From NCBI RefSeq assembly GCF_030815405.1, contig NZ_JAUSWX010000001.1, forward strand, positions 434,001 to 498,000: DNA of 64,000 bases, given 5' to 3'. Below are positions 1-7,352 of this stretch, in pieces (the first letter of the stretch is position 1; each line of letters begins with the position of its first letter). The notes beneath the pieces were generated by a model. The model made no database searches. It was given only the letters and a program-made list of their open reading frames with translations, and was not told where the DNA came from. Source of the stretch: Agromyces albus. Its GTDB lineage: Bacteria; Actinomycetota; Actinomycetes; Actinomycetales; Microbacteriaceae. The position numbers were made by a program, and so were the translations under genes.

Positions 1-289
1 CGAACGCCTTCGACACCTCGGCGCCGCGGAGCGGGGCATACGAGCCGTCATACGTCACGACGTCGTTCGATGGCGTGTAGAAGAACATGAGCACGAGGCC
101 GGTGACGAACAGCACGAAAACGCACGCGGCGGTGACGACGCCGAACAGGTTGGTCCAGTGGTTCGGCACGGGCCGGCGGCGCAACTCCGCCCACAGCCGC
201 GACGACCGTCGTCCGAACTCGGTCGCTGCCAGCCGCGCCGCGAGCCGATCGCTCATGCTGAGCCGCTGTTTCTGATCGACGCGCATCAT
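1..289 (-). CDS. qcrB: Cytochrome b subunit of a bc1-type complex, N-terminal part (partial)
   Basis: Only the first ~96 codons lie in the window; the gene runs off the left edge. The product begins with a basic cytosolic segment, then PVPNHWTNLFG, a hydrophobic helix (about residues 45-68), and the stretch VTYDGSYAPLRGAEVSKAF. That layout matches the N-terminus of actinobacterial QcrB-type cytochrome b, which carries hemes in the menaquinol-cytochrome c reductase of the respiratory chain. The haem-ligating histidines would lie beyond the edge. AAGGAGG just upstream favours the second of two adjacent ATGs (286). The family call rests on a short stretch, so which cytochrome b paralogue this is remains open. 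Confidence 0.7.
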   Translation of the reverse strand, partial: MMRVDQKQRLSMSDRLAARLAATEFGRRSSRLWAELRRRPVPNHWTNLFGVVTAACVFVLFVTGLVLMFFYTPSNDVVTYDGSYAPLRGAEVSKAF

Positions 290-345
290 TCCTCCTTGGG
301 CCTTCACTCGTTAAGACACCGCAGACATCGGAAATGTGACATCCA

Positions 346-380
346 TTCCGGGACGGATGTCGGCGGACTACCGTGGAGAC
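346..380 (+). promoter_or_regulatory. Putative leaderless promoter of tmsA
   Basis: A -10 box TACCGT (369-374) ends 6 nt before GTG 381, which would make the mRNA leaderless. TTCCGG (346-351) lies 17 nt upstream as a weak -35. The placement is an inference from spacing. Confidence 0.45.
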
Positions 381-1760
381 GTGTCCGTTCCTGCGACTGA
401 CGCACGGGCCGCTCACGCCGATGGCGTGCAGCGCCTTCTCGAGAGCTATCGGGCAGTTCCTGCGACGGCCTCGGTCCGGCTCGCCAAGCCCACCTCGAAT
501 CTCTTCCGTTCACGCGCGGCCACCAACGCTCCGGGCCTCGACACCTCGGGCCTGACGGGCGTCATCGCGATCGACGCCGAGGCGCGAACCGCCGACGTGG
601 CCGGCATGTGCACCTACGAGCACCTCGTCGCTGCGACGCTGCCCTACGGGCTCGCGCCGCTGGTCGTACCCCAACTGAAGACCATCACTCTCGGCGGCGC
701 GGCCACCGGCCTCGGCATCGAGTCGACCTCGTTCCGCAACGGCCTGCCGCACGAGTCGGTGCTCGAGCTCGATGTCCTCACCGGCGCCGGTGAGGTGCTC
801 ACCGCATCACCCGCCGAGCACGCCGACCTCTACCGCGCCTTCCCGAATTCCTACGGCACGCTGGGCTATGCGGTGCGGCTGCGCATCGAACTCGAGCCCG
901 TGAAGCCGTTCGTCGCGCTCACGCACTTGCGGTTCCACTCACTCACCGATCTGGTCGCGACGATGGACCGCATCATCGACAGCGGCACCCTGCACGGAGT
1001 TCCCGTCGACTACCTCGACGGTGTGGTGTTCAGCGCCGACGAGAGCTACCTGTGCGTCGGCGTGCAGACCGCGACATCCGGACCCGTCAGCGACTACACC
1101 GGCCAGCAGATCTTCTACCGCTCGATCCAGCACGACGACGGCGCCAAGCACGACCGGCTCACCGTTCACGACTACCTGTGGCGGTGGGATGCCGACTGGT
1201 TCTGGTGCTCGGAAGCATTCGGCGCGCAGCATCCGCTCATCCGGAGGCTCTGGCCGCGGCGGTATCGGCGCAGCAGCTCGTACTCGAAGCTCATGCGCTA
1301 CGAACGGCGATTCGACCTCGGCGATCGCCTCGAGAAGCTCAGAGGGCGCCCGCCGCGAGAACGCGTGATCCAAGACGTCGAGGTGCCGATCGAGCGGTGC
1401 GCCGAGTTCCTCGACTGGTTCCTCGCCAACGTGCCGATCGAGCCGATCTGGCTGTGCCCGCTTCGCTTGCGCGACGCCGAGGGCTGGCCGCTCTACCCGA
1501 TGCGGCCGCAGCAGGCGTACGTCAACGTCGGCTTCTGGTCGACGGTGCCGGTCGGGTCGGCACCGGGGGAGTCGAACCGGCTGATCGAACGCAAGGTCGG
1601 CGAGGTCGACGGGCACAAGTCGCTCTACTCCGACTCCTACTACTCGCCCGAGGAGTTCGACGAACTCTACGGCGGGCAGACCTATCGGGCCGTGAAACAG
1701 CGATACGACCCCGATTCACGACTCCTCGACCTCTATGCGAAAGCGGTGCAACGACGATGA
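381..1760 (+). CDS. tmsA: FAD-binding oxidoreductase for 10-methyl fatty acid synthesis (TmsA-like)
   Basis: This 459-residue protein is a flavoprotein of the FAD-binding PCMH fold, related to DHCR24-type sterol reductases and to mycobacterial Rv0449c. The family reduces the 10-methylene group that TmsB puts on oleoyl phospholipids, giving 10-methylstearoyl (tuberculostearic) chains. The FAD-binding half is visible in VVPQLKTITLGGAATGLGIES (split by the writing limit here: residues about 105-125) and NSYGTLGYAVRLRIEL. GTG 381 was chosen because a TANNNT box sits 6 nt upstream and the family N-terminus begins at this point; GTG 336 or ATG 357 would add residues without clear conservation. The stop overlaps the start of tmsB (ATGA), so the two are translationally coupled. 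Confidence 0.8.
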   Translation: MSVPATDARAAHADGVQRLLESYRAVPATASVRLAKPTSNLFRSRAATNAPGLDTSGLTGVIAIDAEARTADVAGMCTYEHLVAATLPYGLAPLVVPQLKTITLGGAATGLGIESTSFRNGLPHESVLELDVLTGAGEVLTASPAEHADLYRAFPNSYGTLGYAVRLRIELEPVKPFVALTHLRFHSLTDLVATMDRIIDSGTLHGVPVDYLDGVVFSADESYLCVGVQTATSGPVSDYTGQQIFYRSIQHDDGAKHDRLTVHDYLWRWDADWFWCSEAFGAQHPLIRRLWPRRYRRSSSYSKLMRYERRFDLGDRLEKLRGRPPRERVIQDVEVPIERCAEFLDWFLANVPIEPIWLCPLRLRDAEGWPLYPMRPQQAYVNVGFWSTVPVGSAPGESNRLIERKVGEVDGHKSLYSDSYYSPEEFDELYGGQTYRAVKQRYDPDSRLLDLYAKAVQRR

Positions 1761-3106
1761 CCTCGTTCAAGGAACCCGCGGAACAAGCGGAGAAGGCGGA
1801 GGCGGATGCTTCGGAACGAGCGGATGCCGCTGGCAAGCTCACTCTCGCCGAGATCCTCGAGATCCTCACCGCCGGGCGACTCCCGCTGAGATTCACCGCC
1901 TACGACGGGAGCTCGGCCGGACCGCCGGACGCCCCGTTCGGGCTGGACCTGAAGACGCCGCGCGGAACGACCTACCTCGCGACCGCTCGCGGCGATCTCG
2001 GGCTGGCCCGGGCGTACATCGCCGGCGACCTCGAGGCCCAGGGCGTGCACCCCGGCGATCCCTACGAGCTGCTCAAGGCGCTCTCGGGCGACCTGGTCTT
2101 CAAGCTGCCGTCGCCGCGGGTGATGGCACACATCTTCCGTTCGATCGGCGTCGAGCACCTGCGGCCGATCGCGCCGCCGCCCGAGGAGGTGCCGCCCCGC
2201 TGGCGCCGCATCGCCACGGGTCTCCGGCACAGCAAGAGCCGCGACGCCGAGGCGATCCACCACCACTACGACGTCTCGAACACCTTCTACGAGTGGGTGC
2301 TCGGGCCGTCGATGACCTACACGTGCGCCTGCTACCCGCGGCCCGATGCATCCCTCGACGAAGCGCAGGCGAACAAGTACCGGCTGGTGTTCCAGAAGCT
2401 GCGGCTGAAGCCGGGCGACCGGCTGCTCGATGTGGGCTGCGGGTGGGGCGGCATGGTGCGCTACGCCGCCCGGCGCGGCGTCAAGGCCACGGGCGTCACG
2501 CTCTCGGAGGAGCAGACCTCGTGGGCGCAGCAGGCCATCGCCGAAGAGGGCCTCAGCCATCTGGCCGAGGTTCGCTTCGGCGACTACCGCGACATCGCGG
2601 AGACCGACTTCGACGCGGTGTCGTCGATCGGGTTGCTCGAGCACATCGGAGTTCGCAACTATCCGTCGTACTTCACGTTCCTGCAGTCACGGATGCGCCC
2701 AGGCGCGCTCTTGCTCAACCACTGCATCACCCGGCCCGACAATCGGTCGGAACCGTCGACCCGCGGCTTCATCGACCGCTATGTGTTCCCCGACGGCGAG
2801 CTCACCGGCTCGGGCCGCATCATCAGCGAGGCCCAGGATGCCGGCTTGGAGGTGCTGCACGAGGAGAACCTGCGTCCCCACTACGCGATGACCCTGCGCG
2901 ACTGGTGCGCCAACCTCGTCGAGCACTGGGACGAGGCGGTCGCCGAGGTCGGACTTCCCACCGCGAAGGTGTGGGGCCTCTACATGGCCGGTTCGCGGCT
3001 CGCCTTCGAGACCGGTGGGATCCAGTTGCACCAGGTGCTCGCGGTGAAGCCCGATGACAGGGGCGGTGCCGGCGACCTGCCGCTGCGCCCGTGGTGGACG
3101 CCTTAA
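1757..3106 (+). CDS. tmsB: SAM-dependent fatty-acyl-phospholipid methyltransferase (TmsB / cyclopropane synthase family)
   Basis: This 449-residue protein belongs to the cyclopropane-fatty-acyl-phospholipid synthase family. It methylates the double bond of membrane-lipid oleoyl chains using S-adenosylmethionine. Visible features are a variable N-terminal domain (1-170), HHHYDVSNTFYEWVLG and MTYTCACY as the family's substrate-side motifs, the SAM-binding loop LLDVGCGWGG (about residue 224) and SSIGLLEHIG. Its pairing with the flavoprotein TmsA points to 10-methylene/10-methyl rather than cyclopropane products. ATG 1757 overlaps the tmsA stop. The gene ends with TAA, and a second TAA on the opposite strand follows within 2 nt. 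Confidence 0.82.
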   Translation: MTSFKEPAEQAEKAEADASERADAAGKLTLAEILEILTAGRLPLRFTAYDGSSAGPPDAPFGLDLKTPRGTTYLATARGDLGLARAYIAGDLEAQGVHPGDPYELLKALSGDLVFKLPSPRVMAHIFRSIGVEHLRPIAPPPEEVPPRWRRIATGLRHSKSRDAEAIHHHYDVSNTFYEWVLGPSMTYTCACYPRPDASLDEAQANKYRLVFQKLRLKPGDRLLDVGCGWGGMVRYAARRGVKATGVTLSEEQTSWAQQAIAEEGLSHLAEVRFGDYRDIAETDFDAVSSIGLLEHIGVRNYPSYFTFLQSRMRPGALLLNHCITRPDNRSEPSTRGFIDRYVFPDGELTGSGRIISEAQDAGLEVLHEENLRPHYAMTLRDWCANLVEHWDEAVAEVGLPTAKVWGLYMAGSRLAFETGGIQLHQVLAVKPDDRGGAGDLPLRPWWTP

Positions 3107-3107
3107 C

Positions 3108-3251
3108 TTAGGCCGCCTTGCGGGCGCCCCGTTCAGCAAGCTTGCGTCCCTCGACCTCGGCAGCGCGCACAGGGGTGCGGGCGTCCTGCGGGAGCTGCTG
3201 CCAACGACGGCGTCTGCCGCCGGCGGGCGATGATACCCACCGGCGGCGCGC
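3108..3251 (-). pseudogene. Possible 3' remnant of an unidentified minus-strand gene
   Basis: Reading the minus strand, one frame is open from about 3251 to a TAA at 3110-3108. It ends in the charged, helix-like tail RTPVRAAEVEGRKLAERG followed by ARKAA. This has the look of an authentic protein C-terminus. It has no start codon and no recognisable family, and it abuts the end of the SDR gene. I infer a truncated gene left when the neighbouring islet arrived, but chance openness in GC-rich DNA is possible. Confidence 0.25.
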
Positions 3252-3986
3252 TCAGATCACGGTGGTGCCGCCGTCGGCAACCAGCTCCATGCCATTGACG
3301 TAGCTGGAGTCGTCCGAGGCGAGGAACAACGCGACCGACGCGATCTCCTCAGGGTGGCCCATCTCTCGCCGCGGGATCACGGACTCGAACATCGCCTTCA
3401 TCTCCGCGCTCAGCACGTCGCCCATCATCGGCGTGGCGACCGAGCCGGGCGTCAGCACGTTCACCCGGATCCTCCTGTCCCTCAACTCGGCCACCCATAC
3501 CCGTGCGTAGGCCGGCAGCACGGCCTTGCTCGCTGCGTACACACTCCAATCGGGGTAGCCCCGCAGCGAAGCGTTCGACCCAGTCATGAAGATCGAGCCT
3601 CCATCGTTGAACAGTGGCAGCGCCTTCTGGACCGTGAACAGCGTGCCGCGCGCGTTCAGCGAGAAGGCGGCATCGAACTGCTCCTCGGTGATCTCGCCGA
3701 GCCTGCCCTGCTCGCCCCCGCCAGCACTCGTCCACAACACGTCGATCGTGCCCTTCTCCTGCTTGACCGTCTCGAACAGATGGTCCAGATCATCGAGGTC
3801 GGCCGAATCGGCCTGCACGCCGGTCACGTTCCGGCCGATCAGCTTGACGGCTTCGTCCACCGCGTCCTTCCGCCGGCCCGAAATGAAGACGTGAGCTCCT
3901 TCATCAACGAACAACTTGGCACCGGCCAGCGCCATGCCACTTGTCGCGCCTGTGATCACAGCGACCTTGCCATCGAGCTTTCCCAC
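3252..3986 (-). CDS. Short-chain dehydrogenase/reductase
   Basis: This 244-residue protein has classical SDR length and layout: ITGATSGMALAG as the dinucleotide-binding loop (residues about 10-21), the active-site serine in TGSNAS, YAASK as the catalytic Tyr/Lys pair, and a C-terminal NGMELVADGG. It should oxidise or reduce an unknown alcohol/carbonyl with NAD(P). The third glycine of TGxxxGxG is alanine, which occurs in this subfamily. GTG 3986 has GGAG 5 nt upstream and follows the stop of the next gene by 2 nt, so the pair is an operon divergent from a TetR gene. The substrate cannot be told from sequence. Confidence 0.85.
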   Translation of the reverse strand: MGKLDGKVAVITGATSGMALAGAKLFVDEGAHVFISGRRKDAVDEAVKLIGRNVTGVQADSADLDDLDHLFETVKQEKGTIDVLWTSAGGGEQGRLGEITEEQFDAAFSLNARGTLFTVQKALPLFNDGGSIFMTGSNASLRGYPDWSVYAASKAVLPAYARVWVAELRDRRIRVNVLTPGSVATPMMGDVLSAEMKAMFESVIPRREMGHPEEIASVALFLASDDSSYVNGMELVADGGTTVI

Positions 3987-3988
3987 GA

Positions 3989-4615
3989 TTACTCCATTCC
4001 TCCGAGGTTGACGCCGAGGGAGAGGTTGAACCCCAGGCCGTTGCGGGCCAGGCCCATCTCCAGCAGGCTCGCACCCTCCAACCACTGCGCCATGCTCAGG
4101 TCACCGGCGTCCCGAGGGCGAAGTCCGAGGCTCGTGACGAACGCAGCGACGGTCGCCTTGGCCTGCGTGTCATCCCCGGCCATGAACACATCCACCGGGT
4201 CGCCCGCGGCCAGGATGTGGCTGAAGAGGGTGTTGAACGCCTTCACGACGTGGGTGCTTGCGGGGGCGGCCTCGGCGACCATCTGTGCGATGGAGGTGTC
4301 ATGAGGGACGGCCAGCCCAGTGGCGTGGGCGTTGAAGGGGTTCGTGATGTCGACGACGATCTTGTCGGCCAGGGCCCCTCCATACTCGCTGACGACCGGC
4401 ACGGCGCCCGCGAAGAGCACGGCGAGGATGACGATGTCCCCGGTCGGTGTGGCGCCCCACGTTCCGGCCGTGGCGCCGTTGCCGAGCGCCCGGGCCAGGG
4501 CCCCGGCCTTGTCCGCATCCCGAGCTATGACCTCGACGGTGTTGCCTCCCTTGAGGGCCAGGGCGCCGATGGCTCTGGCCATGTTCCCCGAGCCGATGAT
4601 GCTGATGCTGCTCAT
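3989..4615 (-). CDS. NAD(P)-binding reductase of the NADPH:F420 oxidoreductase-like family
   Basis: This 208-residue protein opens with the Rossmann motif ISIIGSGNMARAIG and continues with the family segments DIVILAVLFAG, VVDITNPFN and VVKAFNTLF. These place it with the F420-dependent NADP reductase-like proteins (NAD-binding domain plus short C-terminal helices). Members transfer hydride between NADPH and F420 or act on other substrates; many actinobacterial paralogues are uncharacterised. The start at 4615 has AAGGAG upstream. It is first in a two-gene operon with the SDR and reads away from the TetR gene, so it is probably the repressor's target. Confidence 0.75.
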   Translation of the reverse strand: MSSISIIGSGNMARAIGALALKGGNTVEVIARDADKAGALARALGNGATAGTWGATPTGDIVILAVLFAGAVPVVSEYGGALADKIVVDITNPFNAHATGLAVPHDTSIAQMVAEAAPASTHVVKAFNTLFSHILAAGDPVDVFMAGDDTQAKATVAAFVTSLGLRPRDAGDLSMAQWLEGASLLEMGLARNGLGFNLSLGVNLGGME

Positions 4616-4689
4616 GACGTGCTCCTTCGTGGTGTCTGTATCGGTTGGCCGTCGGGTTCTCGCTGGGTGGTCGATTGGAGAACTAAGGT

Positions 4690-4732
4690 GAGGTACCCCT
4701 CCGGTTATTGGATTGAACCGGAGGGGTGCCTC
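4690..4732. promoter_or_regulatory. Paired TetR operators O1/O2 between the reductase operon and tetR
   Basis: The site CCGGAGGGGTACCTC is present on the minus strand (4690-4704) and CCGGAGGGGTGCCTC on the plus strand (4718-4732). Together they form a 17-bp inverted repeat with one mismatch around a 9-nt loop. Each site contains GAGG-N4-CCTC. The position upstream of the minus-strand operon suits repressor control. Confidence 0.6.
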
Positions 4733-4809
4733 ATGTATTCCGGACAGCGGCGAGAAATCTGGCAAAGGACTTTCCGCCCTTGGCGTAGGTTCGGCGCTAC
4801 TGAGCCAGA

Positions 4810-4847
4810 CCGGAGGGCACCCTCGGCTTCCGAGGTAAATTGGCTGC
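4810..4847 (+). promoter_or_regulatory. Third copy of the operator (O3) and leaderless promoter of tetR
   Basis: CCGGAGGGCACCCTC (4810-4824) repeats the O1/O2 motif and covers the expected -35 of a promoter whose -10 is TAAATT (4836-4841). GTG 4848 follows after 6 nt. This fits autorepression of the regulator. Confidence 0.55.
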
Positions 4848-5510
4848 GTGAGCATCAGCGACGTTGAGCGGACGCGGACGCCCCTGCGCCGGGACGCCCA
4901 GGAGCGCCATGACAGGCTCATCGCCGCGGCACGGCGAGAGTTCGCCGCCCGAGGTGTGGATGCCTCCTTAGAGAGGATCGCTCGCGACGCCGATGTCGCC
5001 ATCGGGACCCTGTATCGCCACTTCCCGACCCGTCTGGACCTGTTCCTGGCCGCCCTTGAGCCTCGACTTCGGGAGTTCACCGATGGGTCCAAGAAGGCCT
5101 TGGAGATCGACGATCCGTGGGAAGGGTTCGTCTACTACCTGGAGAACCTGTTTCGCGTGCAGGCGGGTGACCGAGGTTTCAACGACTTCCTCTCCCGCCG
5201 CTTCCCCGGCAGCGCTGACACCGAGCGCATCCACGACCAGATGTGCCGACAGATCGAAGACGTGCTCACCCGAGCCCAAGAAGCCGGCGAGGCGCGCCCC
5301 GACATCACGCTGGCCGACATTGTCAACCTCATCTGGTCCAACGGCCGGATGATGGACGCCACGAGCACGACCGCGCCCAACGCGTGGCGACGTCACCTCT
5401 ACCTCATGCTCGACGCCTACCGGGCTCAGCGGGCACATCCGATCCCCGAGCCGCCGATGACGGAAGAACAGCTCTACGACGCCATGGTCCATCTCAGCAC
5501 GGCGGACTAA
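4848..5510 (+). CDS. TetR/AcrR-family transcriptional regulator
   Basis: This 220-residue protein has an N-terminal helix-turn-helix (about residues 18-62: LIAAARREFAARGVDAS, then ARDADVAIGTLYRHFPT) typical of TetR. It is followed by an all-helical ligand-binding and dimerisation domain. It should repress the divergent reductase/SDR operon and itself through the three repeated sites in the 230-bp intergenic region. GTG 4848 fits a leaderless start. Its TAA stop lies inside the left arm of an inverted repeat. The inducing ligand is unknown. Confidence 0.85.
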   Translation: MSISDVERTRTPLRRDAQERHDRLIAAARREFAARGVDASLERIARDADVAIGTLYRHFPTRLDLFLAALEPRLREFTDGSKKALEIDDPWEGFVYYLENLFRVQAGDRGFNDFLSRRFPGSADTERIHDQMCRQIEDVLTRAQEAGEARPDITLADIVNLIWSNGRMMDATSTTAPNAWRRHLYLMLDAYRAQRAHPIPEPPMTEEQLYDAMVHLSTAD

Positions 5511-5633
5511 ACCTGGATCCACCGACTTGCACCCGCGAGATGCCTCTCTTTTCGGGTTCAATGGCTCCGTGGTAAGAACAATTGTTTACCGCGCCGTCCT
5601 CAACGCTTTCCCCATCGGTGGATCCAGGCTTTA
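5508..5633. repeat. Inverted-repeat-bounded 126-bp segment with internal palindrome
   Basis: TAAACCTGGATCCACCGA (5508-5525) is matched by TCGGTGGATCCAGGCTTTA (5615-5633) on the other side, an 18/19-bp inverted repeat with one indel. Between the arms lies a smaller palindrome with core AACAATTGTT (5577-5586) inside GGTA...TACC. Each arm contains the TAA stop codon of the gene entering it, tetR on the left and a small minus-strand gene on the right. It could be a two-way terminator or a small non-autonomous element. Confidence 0.5.
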
Positions 5634-5783
5634 GAGGAGCGTGGTCGCGACCTGCGAGAGGATCTGCACGATCGGGGACGCAAGCACCACGATCGAGACC
5701 GTCGTGAATGCGGCCGCAAGTCCGGCCAGGGCGGTCACGCCCGCGAGTCGAGCGAGCGTCGAGTGAGGTGTGGAGTGGTTCAC
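5631..5783 (-). CDS. Small single-pass membrane protein (hypothetical)
   Basis: This 50-residue ORF encodes a short polar N-terminus (MNHSTPHSTLARL) and a long hydrophobic stretch (about residues 13-49) that would span the membrane. GTG 5783 follows a TAGCTT -10 box by 7 nt, which supports a leaderless start; longer in-frame starts upstream encode unconvincing sequence. I recognise no family. It could be chance, but the start signal and composition favour a real gene. Confidence 0.4.
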   Translation of the reverse strand: MNHSTPHSTLARLAGVTALAGLAAAFTTVSIVVLASPIVQILSQVATTLL

Positions 5784-5861
5784 GTCGACGAAGCTACCGA
5801 CGGCCATTCCCGGGCGAATCAGCCTGCAGGCGCATCCCGCGTCAACCTTTCGGCTGACGGC

Positions 5862-5948
5862 AGCAGCGGATGAGGCAGGTTCGAGCCACACGCCGGGTCG
5901 GATGCCCCGACACGCCGCGGCGCCCGCGAATCTGCCTCATCCGCTGCT
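5862..5948. terminator. 17-bp inverted repeat downstream of the EctB-like gene
   Basis: AGCAGCGGATGAGGCAG (5862-5878) and its exact complement (5932-5948) are separated by 53 nt that themselves hold short GC stems. It lies about 70 nt past the minus-strand aminotransferase stop. With no U-tract it is at best a structured mRNA end; its role is inferred from position. Confidence 0.35.
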
Positions 5949-6015
5949 CGGGTGACACGGTCGACTTACGGGGGCGGATGCTGCGGCATCCGCTCTCCCG
6001 GTCGCGCTGCAGCGC

Positions 6016-7290
6016 TCAGCCGGCGAGCACAGCGTCGAGGCTCTCGCGAACGATCGCGAGGCCGCGCGCGAGCTCGTCTTCGGTGATGGTGAGCGCGGGC
6101 AGGAACTTCAGCACCTCGTCGAAGGCGCCGGAGGTCTCGATGACGAGGCCTCGACGGAATGCCTCGGCGGATATGCGCCCGGCGAGGCCGCGGTCGCCGT
6201 CGCACGCGAGGCCGTACATGAGCCCGCGGCCGCGCACGACGAAGCCGAGTTGGGGGTGCGCAGCGGCGATCTGCTCGAGTTCGGCGGCGAGCAGCGCCGA
6301 CTTCGCGGCGACGCTGTCGACGAGCGCCGAGTCGGACCAGTAGGTCTCGAGCGCGACGCGCGCCGAGACGAACGCGAGGTTGTTGCCGCGGAACGTTCCC
6401 GTGTGCGCGCCCGGCTTCCAGACGTCGACGTCGGGGCGCAGCAGCACGAGCGACATCGGCAGGCCCGAGCCCGAGATCGACTTCGACACCGTCACGATGT
6501 CGGGCACGATGCCCGACGCCTCGAAGGCGAAGAAGGCGCCGGTTCGGCCGATGCCCGACTGGATCTCATCGAGGATCAGCAGGATGCCGCGGGCCGCCGT
6601 GAGTTCGCGAAGGCGCTGCAGCCATGGCACGCTCGCGACGTTGATGCCGCCCTCGCCCTGTACGGCTTCGACGATGACGGCTGCGGGCAGGTCGAGGCCG
6701 CTACCCGGGTCGTCGAGCATCTTCTCGAGCAGGTCGAGCGTGTCGACGTCGGGGCCGAGGTATCCGTCGTAGGGGAGTCGCACGACGTCGTCGAGTCCGA
6801 CGCCGGCCGCGCCGCGGTAGTGGCTGTTGCCGGTCGCCGCGAGCGCGCCGAGGCTGAGCCCGTGGAACGCATTCGTGAAGGCGACGACGGTCGAGCGGCC
6901 GGTGGCCTGGCGGGCGACCTTGAGCGCCGCCTCGACCGCGTTCGTGCCCGTGGGGCCGGTGAACTGCAGCTTGTGGTCGAATCCCCGCGGCTCGAGCACG
7001 AGACGCTCGAACGCCTCGATGAACGCCTTCTTGGCCGAGGTCGCCATGTCGAGCCCGTGGATGATGCCGTCGCGCTCGAGGTACTCGATGAGCGCGCGGG
7101 TGAACGCGGGATTGTTGTGCCCATAGTTCAGCACGCCGGCACCCGCGAAGAAGTCGAGGTACTCACGACCGTCGGCGTCGATCAGGGTCGAGCCGACCGC
7201 GCGATCGAACACGGTGGGGAACGCACGGATGTATCCGCGCACTTCGGACTCGCGGCGGTCGAATACGTCCAGGGCGGCTGCGTCGCTCAT
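6016..7290 (-). CDS. ectB: Diaminobutyrate--2-oxoglutarate aminotransferase family protein (EctB-like)
   Basis: This 424-residue class III PLP aminotransferase resembles EctB closely: ESEVRGYIRAFPTVFDRA, FFAGAGVLNYGHNNP, HGLDMATSAKKAF, ILDEIQSGIGRTG and the PLP-lysine segment TVSKSISGSGLPMS. EctB makes 2,4-diaminobutyrate from aspartate semialdehyde and glutamate. No ectA, ectC or ectD is adjacent, so it may serve siderophore or other diaminobutyrate chemistry, or a distant ectoine locus. The start at 7290 is preceded by GAGGAGCACGCC. It is transcribed alone, with a structured repeat after its stop. Confidence 0.78.
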   Translation of the reverse strand: MSDAAALDVFDRRESEVRGYIRAFPTVFDRAVGSTLIDADGREYLDFFAGAGVLNYGHNNPAFTRALIEYLERDGIIHGLDMATSAKKAFIEAFERLVLEPRGFDHKLQFTGPTGTNAVEAALKVARQATGRSTVVAFTNAFHGLSLGALAATGNSHYRGAAGVGLDDVVRLPYDGYLGPDVDTLDLLEKMLDDPGSGLDLPAAVIVEAVQGEGGINVASVPWLQRLRELTAARGILLILDEIQSGIGRTGAFFAFEASGIVPDIVTVSKSISGSGLPMSLVLLRPDVDVWKPGAHTGTFRGNNLAFVSARVALETYWSDSALVDSVAAKSALLAAELEQIAAAHPQLGFVVRGRGLMYGLACDGDRGLAGRISAEAFRRGLVIETSGAFDEVLKFLPALTITEDELARGLAIVRESLDAVLAG

Positions 7291-7352
7291 GGCAGGCGTG
7301 CTCCTCTTCGGGTGAGATTGCGGTGGATCGAGCTTATGCGCCGCCGACGAGC

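Noticed and set aside
3252..3986. SDR inactivated by loss of the third glycine in TGxxxGxG
   Set aside because: Alanine at that position is common in this SDR subgroup, and the serine and YAASK residues are intact.
3108..5633. Prophage or integrative element
   Set aside because: No integrase, transposase, phage structural or conjugation gene is seen here or elsewhere in the window; only indirect signs of a small islet remain.
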